Assembly: GCF_033118175.1 (NCBI RefSeq)
Contig: NC_083701.1
Coordinates: 7,583,501 to 7,647,500, forward strand
Direction: 5' to 3'
Length of the DNA stretch: 64,000 nt
Source of the DNA: Dama dama
Lineage: Eukaryota > Chordata > Mammalia > Artiodactyla > Cervidae
The position numbers were made by a program, and so were the translations under genes. Every line of letters starts with the position of its first letter. Position 1 is the first letter of the stretch. Under the pieces are notes generated by a model, which was not told the origin of the DNA, did not search any database, and saw nothing but the letters and a program-made list of their open reading frames with translations. Below, piece after piece: positions 21,463 through 30,904 of the stretch.

Positions 21463-22079
21463 ACAAGTTCCCACCTAGACATTGGTCTGTTAATGACATG
21501 TGTTATTCTTCCATTTTAAAAGGCACAGTGATGCATCATAAAAATAGTGAGTGAAAAAATAATTACATGTTCCTGAAACCACTTAGTGGTTATCCTTGAA
21601 CTATCAAATCATTGCAATGAATTACTTGGTAATATAACTTTTCTTTTTTTAATTTCATGTTAATGTTCCAATTTACTAGTCACAAAAGATCCTGACATCA
21701 CTGCTACACCAGCAGGGTGGATATTTTAAGCAGTTTTGACAATATAATTATGGTGATTAGGTAGATATTTGCTTCTCATCAGCTAAATGATAACACCTTG
21801 TCCTGAGAATCTTAGTTTCTTAAAGGAATCTCAAAGAGTTTTATCAGCAAGCATTATTTATGGAGAGGATGGATGGGTCAATGGCCCCCTAGGTTGAGGG
21901 GCTCACATTCCAGGTTGACATGAGGCCAGTGATAGTTAAAGGAGACCTTATCCCAAGAATGGCACTCAGGAGGAGCAGATGGTAAGATCATAAAAGCTTC
22001 ATGTCACCAGGGAGCCTGGTAGCAGGGGGTGTGGTCCCTGGATCAGGGGCCCTCAGGACTGGGATTCTCATTTCTTCTT
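21463..22079. other. No gene or clear repeat recognised
   Basis: An AT-rich stretch with no supportable exon or repeat. Confidence 0.5.
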
Positions 22080-22366
22080 TAGGCTGTGCTGGGTCTGCAT
22101 TGCCGTGCAGGCTTTCTCTAGTTGTGGCGAGCCAGGGCTACCCTCCAGTGGTGCTGCATGGGCATCTCATTGCAGTGCCTTCTCTCGCTGCAGAGCATGG
22201 GCTCGTGGGCTCGTGGGTTTCAGAAGCTGTGCCTTGTGGGCGCAGTAGTTGGGGCTCCCAGGCTGAGCTAGACTGCAGCACGAGGGGTCTTCCCGGGTTG
22301 GGGATTGAACCCATGTCTCCTGCACTGGCAGGCAGATTCTTTAATACCAAGTAATCAAGAAAGCCC
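22080..22366 (-). mobile_element. Long CHR-type tRNA-derived SINE, antisense
   Basis: It contains 'gctgtgctgggtctgcattg', 'ggctttctctagttgtggcg', repeated 'gggctcgtgg' words, 'gggattgaacccatgtctcc', and ends 'aagaaagccc'. It is the same family as the SINE in the LTR at 11.4 kb. Confidence 0.82.
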
Positions 22367-22496
22367 AAGGCTGAGATTCTGCACCACAAGGTCAGGAATT
22401 TGGGCCTCTACCATTTCAGTATTAGAACCCAGTATAGCAGGTAGGTAAGTTCCTGAAAGCCTGCTATGTCCCAAGAAGTATAAGCCAGATGTACTG

Positions 22497-22630
22497 TGTG
22501 CTATTGTGTTGAGTCACTTCAGTCATGTCCGACTCTTTTCCACCCTTTGGAATGTGGCCCGCCAGGCTCCTCTGTCCATGAGATTCTCCAGGCAAGAATA
22601 CTGAAGCGGGGAACCCACCTGCCAATGCCT
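22497..22630 (-). mobile_element. Bov-tA/Bov-A SINE fragment, antisense
   Basis: It contains 'cagtcatgtccgactctttt' and 'gattctccaggcaagaatac', followed by an abrupt jump to 'aacccacctgccaatgcc'. The middle of the element is deleted and the tRNA head is truncated. Confidence 0.85.
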
Positions 22631-23084
22631 GATATATTACTTTGGTGGTAAAATAAGCAAACAGAATAACTCTTACTTTAAATGTATAGCCTCATTAGCA
22701 ATTAAGGTAACATTAAGTAAAAGCAACTTCTAATTTACCATAGAACACCTATTGAATAAACAGTACCAAACAGATGCTGTCAGGGATGGAAAGACACATG
22801 AGCATACTCTGCCTCTTTTTTCTGGAGAAAGGCAACTCAACTGAATCTACAAAACTATTTTCTTTGACTTTTAAATTATTTCAAATGGAATCACATGGAT
22901 GAAGGTTTGAGTACATTACCCAGTACTTAGTAGGTCGCAAGGAAACCATGTCTCCTTTCCTTTGGGTACTGCTTTAGTTCAGTCTCCTGGAAAATCAGTC
23001 CGAGGCACAGCCTAAGTGATAATGTTTATCAGGGGATAAAATGTCTGGGTAGCAAGAGGTGGGAGTTTTTGGTTTTTTTGGTTT
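22631..23084. other. No gene recognised; T-rich end
   Basis: Unique-looking sequence that ends in an interrupted T/GG-rich stretch from about 23,063. Confidence 0.45.
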
Positions 23085-23300
23085 TTTTTTTAACAAAAGA
23101 AATATTTTTTTTCATGTTTACCTCCTTATTGTTGTGAGAATGCTTAAGATCAACTGCCTTAGCAAATTTCAATTATACAACACAGTATTGTTGACCGTAG
23201 TCCCCATGCTGTATGTTAGCTCCCCAGAGTTTATACATAATATTATCCATTGACTACATTCAGCTGTTGATGCTGATAAATCTAGATGACAGATCTCAGG
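23085..23300 (-). mobile_element. Ancient L1 3' UTR fragment, antisense (tentative)
   Basis: The segment 'accgtagtccccatgctgta' with 'tgttagctccccagagttta' matches a motif I associate with reversed 3' UTRs of old L1 subfamilies. No coding part is present. Confidence 0.5.
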
Positions 23301-23414
23301 AAGAGAGGGGTAGTCGCTTGTCTAGCTCTTACCGCGTCTTCCTAGACCTCTGGCTGGAGCTTGCTAAGTCTCTACAAATGTCCATTCTCTCCCAGTCTTC
23401 CTTGCAGCTATGTA

Positions 23415-23599
23415 TTCAGTTCAGTTGTGTCTGACTCTTTGTGACCCCATGAACCGCAGCACACCAGGCCTCCCTGTCCATCACCAACTCCCGGAGTTTA
23501 CCCAAACTCATGCCCATTGAGTCGGCGATGCCATCTAACCATCTCATCCTCTGTCATCCCCTTCTCCTTCTGCTCTCAATCTTTCCCAGCACCAGGGTC
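23415..23599 (-). mobile_element. BovB LINE 3' fragment, antisense, abutting L1
   Basis: Reversed BovB tail from 'ttcagttcagttgtgtctga' to 'tttcccagcaccagggtct'. It is cut exactly where the poly-T of an L1 begins. BovB does not resume on the far side of the L1. Confidence 0.9.
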
Positions 23600-25608
23600 T
23601 TTTTTTTTTTTTTTTTTTCATTTATTTTTATTAGTTGGAGGCTAATTACTTTACAATGTTGTAGTGGTTTTTGCCATACATTGACATGAATCAGCCATGG
23701 ATTTACATGTATTCCCCATCCCGCTCCCCCCTCCCACCTCCCTCTCTACCCGATCCCTCTGGGTCTTCCCAGTGCACCAGCCCCGAGCACTTGTCTCATG
23801 CATCAACCTGGGCTGGTGATCTGTTTCACCCTAAATAATATACATGTTTCGATGCTGTTCTCTCGAGACATCCCACCCTCGCCTTCTCCCACAGAGTCCA
23901 AAAGTCTGTTCTGTACATCTGTGTCTCTTTTTCTGTTTTACATATAGGGTTATCATTACCATCTTTCTAAATTCCATATATATGCGTTAGTATACTGTAT
24001 TGGTCTTTATCTTTCTGGCTTAATTCACTCTGTATAACGGGCTCCAGTTTCATCCATCTCATTAGAACTGATTCAAATGAATTCATTTTAATGGCTGAGT
24101 AATATTCCATGGTGTATATGTACCACAGCTTCCTTATCCATTTGTCTGCTGATGGACATCTAGGTTGCTTCCATGTCCTGGCTATTATAAACAGTGCTGC
24201 GATGAACATTGGGGTGCACGTGTCTCTTTCAGATCTGGTTTCCTCGGTGTGTATGCCCAGAAGTGGGATTGCTGGGTCATATGGCAGTTCTATTTCCAGT
24301 TTTTAAAGAAATCTCCACACTGTTCTCCATAGCGGCTGTACTAGTTTGCGTTCCCACCAACAGTGTAAGAGGGTTCCCTTTTCTCCACACCCTCTCCAGC
24401 ATTTATTGCTTGTAGACTTTTGGATAGCAGCCATCCTGACTGGCGTAATGGTACCACATTGTGGTTTTGATTTGCATTTCTGTGATAATGAGTGATGTTG
24501 AGCATCTTTTCATGTGTTTGTTAGCCATCTGTATGTCTTCTTTGGAGAAAAGTCTGTTTAGCTCTTTGGCCCATTTTTTGATTGGGTCATTTGGTTTTCT
24601 GAAATTGAGCTGCTGGAGTTACTTGTATATTTTTGAGATTAGTCCTTTGTCTGTTGCTCCGTTTGCTATTATTTTCTCCCAATCTGAGGGCTGTCTTTTC
24701 ACCTTGCCTATAGTTTCCTTTGTTGTGCTAAAGCTTTTAAGTTTCATTAGGTCCCATTTGTTTATTTTTGCTTTTATTTCCAATATTCTGGGAGGTGGGT
24801 CATAGAGGATCCTGCTGTGATTTATGTCAGAGAGTGTTTTGCCTATGTTCTCCTCTAGGAGTTTTATAGTTTCTGGTCTTACATTTAGATCTTTAATCCA
24901 TTTTGAGTTTATTTTTGTGTATGGTGTTAGAAAGTGTTCTAGTTTCATTCTTTTACAAGTGGTTGACCAGTTTTCCCAGCACCACTTGTTAAAGAGGTTG
25001 TCTTTTTTCCATTGTATATCCTTGCCTCCTTCGCCGAAGATAAGGTGTCCATAGGTTCGTGGATTTATCTCTGGGCTTTCTATTTTGTTCCATTGATCTA
25101 TATTTCTGTCTTTGTGCCAGTACCATACTGTCTTGATGACTGTGGCTTTGTAGTAGAGTCTGAAGTCAGGCAGGTTGATTCCTCCAGTTCCATTATTCTT
25201 TCTCAAGATTGCTTTGGCTATTTAAGGTTTTTTGTATTTCCATGCAAATTGTGAAATTATTTGTTCTAGTTCTGTGAAAAATACTGTTGGTAGCTTGATA
25301 GGGATTGCATTGAATCTATAGATTGCTTTGGGTAGTATAGTCATTTTGACAATATTGATTCTTCCAATCCATGAACACAGTATATTTCTCCATCTGTTTG
25401 TGTCCTCTTTGATTTCTTTCATCAGTGTTTTCTATGTAGAGGTCTTTTGTTTCTTTAGGTAGATATACTCCTAAGTATTTTATTCTTTTTGTTGCAATGG
25501 TGAATGGTATTGTTTCCTTAATTTCTCTTTCTGTTTTCTCATTGTTAGTGTATAGGAATGCAAGGGATTTCTGTGTGTTAATTTTATATCCTGCAACTTT
25601 ACTATATT
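23600..25608 (-). mobile_element. Artiodactyl L1, antisense, 5' truncated (~2.0 kb)
   Basis: It starts with a 19-bp poly-T (23,600-23,618), the reversed A-tail. The L1 3' UTR follows ('tagttggaggctaattactt', 'aatcagccatggatttacat'), then reversed ORF2. Truncation occurs just 5' of the ORF2 '[20 protein letters not shown]' segment. Moderate decay and the family type suggest a ruminant or artiodactyl-era insertion. Confidence 0.92.
23967..25608 (-). pseudogene. L1 ORF2 C-terminal remnant, frame-disrupted
   Basis: Reading on the minus strand from about 25,608: '[20 protein letters not shown]' and '[17 protein letters not shown]' (after the reverse-transcriptase catalytic core), then a frame change. 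'[20 protein letters not shown]' follows, then '[20 protein letters not shown]' and '[20 protein letters not shown]' in an open 195-codon frame at 24,619-25,206, and finally 'YTMEYYSAIKMNSF' near 24,100. The endonuclease and reverse-transcriptase catalytic motifs lie upstream of the truncation and are absent. At least two frameshifts or stops occur, so it is not functional. Confidence 0.9.
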
Positions 25609-25949
25609 TTAAGGTGGTAGCTTTAAGATGAAAGTTTCTTTTCTTATTCAGGGTATGATGATGCCAACAGATTTGGCAATGACTGCCACAGTTTGTTATT
25701 CCCAGTGCCCAAGAGGAAGGACACACACGGTTCACACAGGAAAGCACCAATGTGGATCAGGATGCAGAGGCAGTGGGCTAAGTCAGGGAGGGAGACGTCA
25801 TGTGGTTCCTGGGGGAAAGAACAGGGTGCGTGCAGGGTGAGCAGGCTTAAGATTGGCTGATGTGAATAATTTCCATGGGCTGTGACATAGGGACTCTCTC
25901 TGGTTGTCTGGCACGTGGTCCTGGAGCGGTTAGAACAGGCGGGTATTGA
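25609..25949. other. No gene or clear repeat recognised
   Basis: Unique-looking sequence between two L1 insertions. It does not continue the BovB interrupted at 23,600. Confidence 0.5.
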
Positions 25950-26300
25950 CAGACTCTAGGTTCATCCACATCACTACAACTGACCCAATTTTATTTTTTA
26001 TGCCTGAGTAATACTCCTTTGTATATAGGTGTACGTATCTTCTGCATTCACCTGACGATGGACATTGAGGTTGCTTCCATGCCCTGGCTGCTGTAAACAG
26101 CGCTGCAGTGAACACTGGGGAGCTGCTATTGGGCACAGGAAGCCCAGCTCTATGATGACCTTGAGGGGCAGGATGTGGGGCGTGTGGGAGGGGAGCTCAA
26201 GGGGGAAGAGATATATGTATACTTACAGCTGACTTATGTTGTACAGCAGAAACTATCACAATACTGTAAGCAATTATACTCCTTTTTTTTTTTTTTTTTT
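25950..26300. mobile_element. L1 3' end with internal (5') inversion
   Basis: About 25,950-26,120 is reversed L1 ORF2 end, translating on the minus strand to 'HLYTKEYYSGIKNKIGSVVV' and 'ARAWKQPQCPS'. About 26,130-26,282 is sense L1 3' UTR ('gacttatgttgtacagcaga', 'caatactgtaagcaattata'). The opposed orientation is typical of twin priming. Where a sense A-tail would be expected there is an 18-bp T run (26,283-26,300). Confidence 0.75.
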
Positions 26301-26899
26301 CCAAAGAAGGACAGGTGGGTGGTAAGCCTGAGTGTGAGAACCACAAAGAGATGGGAGAAGCTGGGGGCAGGGGGGAGGTTCTGGATTGGTTGTTTGCATA
26401 TAAAAGGTAAACTCACAGCTGAATCCTTTGCTATCTCTGGCAGGTGGCTGACCCCGAAGGGGCAGTCTCTACTCGGTCAGCAAGATCCCAGATGTCAGAG
26501 CATCAGAAACACTCCTGGTTACTATAGCAATAGAGAGGGAAGTGACCTAAGAAAAAAGGGAGGAAAAGTACAAAGTACATTAAGACTGAGAAAGCTGCAT
26601 TTTCACACACAAAAATGCTGGTGGATTCTCTGTTTTGTGTGAGATGTCCCCAGACACCATGGATTGGAATGACTTATTGGGGTGGGAGACGAGAAGGATT
26701 TATTTCCCAGCACCTCTCCATCTCCTATTACTCACTCTGCAAGGGTTACCCTCTGGGTCTGAACCTCACTGCACTCCCAGTTCACATCCCAGAGTCACTG
26801 AAGAGCAGAGGGCAAGAGGTTGACAACGAGGAGACAGGTGAGGTCTGCTCCAGCTTTGAAAAGTCAGAGAAGGACCCCAAATGAAAAGGAAACATCTGT
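26301..26899. other. No gene or clear repeat recognised
   Basis: About 600 bp of unique-looking sequence with short unsupported open frames. Confidence 0.5.
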
Positions 26900-27265
26900 G
26901 GGTGGAGCCGTGATTCCCCCCAAATTTGTGTGCTGAAGTCCTGTCCCCAAGATCTCAGAGTGTGTCTGTATTTGGAGCTAGTCTTGCCGTAATGCAGTTA
27001 AGGTGCAGTCATCAAGGGGGCCTGTCCAACAAGACTGTTGTCCTTGTAAGAGGAGATCAGGACACCGCTGGGCACAGAGGGAGGGTCACGTGAAGAAGCA
27101 GGGAGAAAACAGCCCTCTGAAAACCAGAGAGACAGGGCCCGGAAGAAGCCAATCCTGCCAGCCACCTTGAATTTGGACTTCAAAAACTGTGAGAATATAA
27201 ATTACTGTTGTGTAAGACACTCAGTCTGCGGCACTTTATCATGGCAGCCCTGGAAGGCTAATACA
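26900..27265 (+). mobile_element. MLT1-type LTR, sense
   Basis: It shows 'gattccccccaaatttgtgt', 'gctgaagtcctgtccccaag', 'gtctgtatttggagctagtc', 'ttgtaagaggagatcaggac', 'ttcaaaaactgtgagaatat' and 'tcatggcagccctggaaggc', the full MLT1 order. Confidence 0.82.
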
Positions 27266-27596
27266 GAAGCCATTGTACAAAGTTGTTCACAAGCTACGAA
27301 CTTACAACAGTAGATTCCAGAAAGGATGATTGGAGAACAAAATAATGAATAATTAATAATGAATAATAAATATCTAGCCATTAAAATAAAAATTCTCTAC
27401 AGTAGGCAGACAATTGTGGGCATTGAATGATGGTGAATAAAAAAGGGAGACGGGAAAATAGAACGTATACACTGATTACAACAAAGCAAAATAAATGTAA
27501 CTTCTTATGTCTAATAAGATCAGAGAAGATTTCGGAGTGATGGAAAATTAATTCTTTTTCCCCCCAAAGTTGTTTGAATTATACTACAGTTAAACA
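27266..27596. other. No gene or clear repeat recognised
   Basis: AT-rich and unique-looking, with short aataatgaataat repeats near 27,340. Confidence 0.45.
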
Positions 27597-28320
27597 CAGG
27601 CATACCTTGGAAATATTGTGGGTTTGGTTGAAACCGCTGAAAGCCACTGCCATAAAATGAATATTGCAATAAAGCAAGTTATATGTACTTGATTTCCTAG
27701 TACATATAAAACTAATGTCCATCAAGATTATCATACTCAGTGAAGTCAGAGAAAGACAATCATAGTATTTTCCTTATATGAAGAATGTGAAAATGATACA
27801 CATGAACTTATTTACAAAATAAACTCACAGACATAGAACACAAGCTTCTGGTTACCAAAATGGAAAGGGATGAGATCTATAAATTAGGAATTTAGGATTA
27901 ACAGATGTCCGTTACCATACATAAAAAAGATAAACAACAAAGGACCTACTGTATAGCACAGGGAAATACAATTAATATCTTGTACTAATCTGTAATAGAA
28001 AAGAATCTGAAAAAGAATATACATCTCTATATGTATAGGTACAACTGAATCCCTTTGCTGTGCACATAAAACTAACACAACATAGTAAATCAACTAAACT
28101 TTAATAAAAAAATAAAATGAAAAAAGTTATATTTTCACTCTACTATACTCTATAAAGTATGCAAGAGCATTATATGTACATACCTAAAATTTAAATATGC
28201 TTTATTGCTAAAAAATGCTAACCATCATCTAAGCCTTCAGCAAGTCATGATACTTTTGCAATAGTAACATTAAAGATCACTGGTCACAGATCACCATAAT
28301 AAATATAATGAAAATGTTTA
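27597..28320 (+). mobile_element. Tigger-type DNA transposon remnant, split by an L1
   Basis: The left block 27,597-27,711 starts with the Tigger terminus 'caggcataccttggaaatat' and contains 'gaatattgcaataaagcaag'. The right block 28,126-28,320 continues with 'gttatattttcactctacta', 'ctttattgctaaaaaatgct', 'agccttcagcaagtcatgat', then jumps to 'gatcactggtcacagatcac'. It lacks the transposase region (internal deletion derivative) and loses its distal terminus. A 0.4-kb L1 sits between the blocks. Confidence 0.85.
27712..28125 (+). mobile_element. Artiodactyl L1 3' end, sense, inside Tigger
   Basis: It contains 'agaaagacaatcatagtatt', 'aaaggacctactgtatagca', 'gctgtgcacataaaactaac' and an A-rich tail ('ttaataaaaaaataaaatga'). 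It is strongly 5' truncated, with a likely small internal deletion near 27,722-27,735. The Tigger sequence resumes directly after the tail. Confidence 0.88.
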
Positions 28321-28393
28321 CCATCTAATCATCTCATTCTCTACCACCCAATCTATCATTTGTCTCCCTCAAGTTCTCATATCTTTTGTTGCC

Positions 28394-28406
28394 TTGAATT
28401 GTTTTT
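28394..28406. repeat. Target-site duplication of BovB (left copy)
   Basis: The 13-bp word ttgaattgttttt recurs perfectly at 28,630-28,642, bracketing the BovB fragment between them. Confidence 0.92.
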
Positions 28407-28629
28407 GTTGCTGTTGATCAGCTTTGCAGTCATGTACGACTCTTTTTGACCCCATGGACAGCAGCATGCCAGGCCTCCCTGTCCCTCACCATCTCCCAAA
28501 GTTTGCCCAAGTTCATGTCCATGCATCAGTGATGCCATCTCATCCTCTGATGCACTCTTCTCCTTCTGTCCTCTATCTTTCCCAGCATCAGGGACTTTTC
28601 CAATGAGTCAGCTGCTTGCATCACATGAA
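28407..28629 (-). mobile_element. BovB LINE 3' fragment, antisense, with 13-bp target duplication
   Basis: Reversed BovB tail from 'gttgctgttgatcagctttg' to 'cttttccaatgagtcagctg'. It is a complete short insertion (223 bp), 5' truncated, flanked by perfect duplications of ttgaattgttttt. Confidence 0.94.
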
Positions 28630-28737
28630 TTGAATTGTTTTTACTGTTATGCCTACACAGAATATGCAAATTATCAGAGGTTGGTAACTCCGCTAACAGT
28701 ATTACTTGTACTCAAGTCTGCTTACTTGATCTGTGCA

Positions 28738-30189
28738 GTTCAGTTCAGTCACTCAGTCATGTCTGACCCCATGGACTGCAGCACACCAGGCTTCCCTGTC
28801 CATCACCAACTCCCAGAGTTTACTCAAACTCAAGTCCATTGAGTTGGTGATGCCATCCAACCAGCTCATCCTCTGTTGTCCCCTTCTCCTCCTGCCCTCA
28901 ATCTTTCCCAGCATCAGGGTCTTTTCTAATGAGTCAGTTCTTTGCATCAGGTGGCCAAAGGATTGGAGTTTCAGCTTCAGCATCAGTCCTTCCAGTGAAT
29001 ATTCAGGACTGATTTCCTTTAGGATGGACTGGTTGGATCTCCTTGCAGTCCAAGGGACTCTCAAGAGTCTTCTCCAACACCACAGTTCAAAAGCATCAAT
29101 TCTTCAGCACTCAGCTTTCTTTATAGTCCAACTCTCACATCCATACATGACTACTGGAAAAACCATAGCTTTGACTAGATGGACCTTTGTTGGCAAAGTA
29201 ATGTCTCTGCTTTTTAATATACTGTCTAGATTGGTCATGACTTTCCTTCCAAGGAGTAAGCATTTTTTAATTTCATGGCTGCAATCACCATCTGCAGTGA
29301 TTTTGAAGCCCCCCAAAATAAAGTCTGACACTGTTTCCCAATCTATTTGCCATGAAGTGATGGGACCAGATGCCATAACTTTATTTTTCTGAATGCTGAG
29401 TTTTAAGCCAACTTTTTCACTCTCCTCTTTCACTTTCATCAAGAGGTTCTTTAGTTCTTCTTCATTTTCTGTCATACATGTGGTGTCATCTGCATACTCA
29501 GGTTATTGATATTTCTCCAGGCTATCTTGATTCCAGCTTGTGCTTCATCCATCCAGCATTTCTCATGATATACTCTGCATATAAGTTAAATAAGCAGGGT
29601 GACAATATACAGCCTTGATGTACTCCTTTCCTGATTTGGAACCAGTCTGTTGTTCCATGTCCAGTTCTAACTGTTGCTTCTTGACCTGCCTACAGATTTC
29701 TCAAGAGGCAGGTCAGGTGGTCTGATATTTCCATCGCTTTAAGAATTTTTCAGTTTGTTGTGATCCACTCTTTCAAAGACTTTGGTATAGTCAATAAAGC
29801 AGAAGTAGATGTTTTTCTGTAACTCTTCTGCTGTTTAGATGATCAAACAGATGGTGGCAATTTGATCTCTGGTTTATCTGCCTTTTCCAGCTTGAAAATC
29901 CAGCTTGAACATCTGGAAGTTCATGGTTCATGTATTGTTGAAGCCTGGCTTGAAGAATTTTAAGCATTGCTTTGCTAGCATATGACATGAGTACAATTGT
30001 ACAGTAGTTTGAGCATACTTTAGCATTGCCTTTTAGAATGAAAACTGACCTTTTCCAGCCCTGTGGCCACTGCTGAGTTTTCCAAATTTGCTGACATATT
30101 GAGTGCAGCACTTTCACAGCATCATCTTTTAGGATTTGAAATAGCTCAACTGGAATTCTGATGCCCACTTGACTTCGCATTCCAGGATG
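28738..30189 (-). mobile_element. BovB LINE, antisense, 5' truncated (~1.45 kb)
   Basis: Reversed BovB from the 3' tail at 28,738 ('gttcagttcagtcactcagt') into the reverse-transcriptase region near 30,189. The word tctgtgca flanks it at 28,730-28,737 and 30,190-30,197, a candidate 8-bp target duplication. It lies about 100 bp from another BovB in the same orientation, but the separate duplications show two independent events. Confidence 0.93.
28753..30189 (-). pseudogene. BovB reverse-transcriptase remnant, frame-disrupted
   Basis: Minus-strand reading gives 'IPVELFQILKDDAVKVLHSI' then 'ASKAMLKILQARLQQYMNHE' (finger/palm start), a disrupted palm region, and an open frame 29,104-29,475 with 'KVKEESEKVGLKLSIQKNKV' and 'VMYGCESWTIKKAE'. 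A further piece at 28,753-29,064 has '[20 protein letters not shown]'. Upstream of IPVEL an internal deletion joins 'RSQVGIR' directly, removing about 15 residues found in the copy at 41.7-45.8 kb. Several stops and frameshifts are present. Confidence 0.88.
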
Positions 30190-30240
30190 TCTGTGCACGC
30201 CTGCATAATTTCTGCGTTTCAGGGAATGAGTTCTCATCTC

Positions 30241-30346
30241 ATTGCTGTTTAGTCTCTCAGTTGTGTCTGACTCTTCGGTGGCCCTGTAGACTGCCAGGCT
30301 CCTCTGTCCATGGGATTTCCCAGGCAAGAATACTGGAGTGGGTTGC
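30241..30346 (-). mobile_element. Bov-A SINE fragment, antisense
   Basis: It contains 'cagttgtgtctgactcttcg' through 'caagaatactggagtgggtt' and stops before the tRNA-like head. Confidence 0.85.
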
Positions 30347-30683
30347 ATTGGGTGTTATTGCAACTGGGTAAATTGAAGTAAAATGTGTTTGGACAGAAGA
30401 GAAGGAATCATTGTTCATCCCTTCCTACTCATATTGCCCTTTGGAAAACTTGAGATGCACTATTTGACAAATCTTTATTGTATGTGCAGGCACATATATG
30501 TATGCATATGTGTGTTAGAGACTGCTGTATGTTCATCAAAACACATACCTCTCCCAGACCAGTGGTGGGAGATAAACTCCATGAAGATTTTGGACTTCCA
30601 CCTTGGTGAAATTGGGTGAAGATAGGTGTCTAAGCATCCGGGGCACATCACAAGGTATAAGCCCCATTATTGAACCATGAGTG

Positions 30684-30904
30684 CATATGTGCTAAGTCAC
30701 TTCAGTCGTGTCTGACTCTTTGTGACCCCAAGGACTGTAGCCCACCAGGCTCCTCTGTCCATGGGATTCTCCAGCCAAGAATACTGGAGTGGGTTGCCAT
30801 GTCCTCCTCCAGGGATCTTCCTGACCCAGGGATTGAACCCGTGTCTCTCGGGTCTCCTGCATCGGCAGCTGAGTTCTTTACCATTAATGCTACCTGGGAA
30901 GCCC
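30684..30904 (-). mobile_element. Bov-tA SINE, antisense
   Basis: A full reversed copy from 'acttcagtcgtgtctgactc' through 'ccagggattgaacccgtgtc' to the head end 'ctacctgggaagccc'. Confidence 0.93.

Noticed and set aside
28733..29392. 219-codon plus-strand open frame
   Set aside because: It is the antisense shadow of a BovB copy; the minus strand carries the recognisable BovB protein segments.
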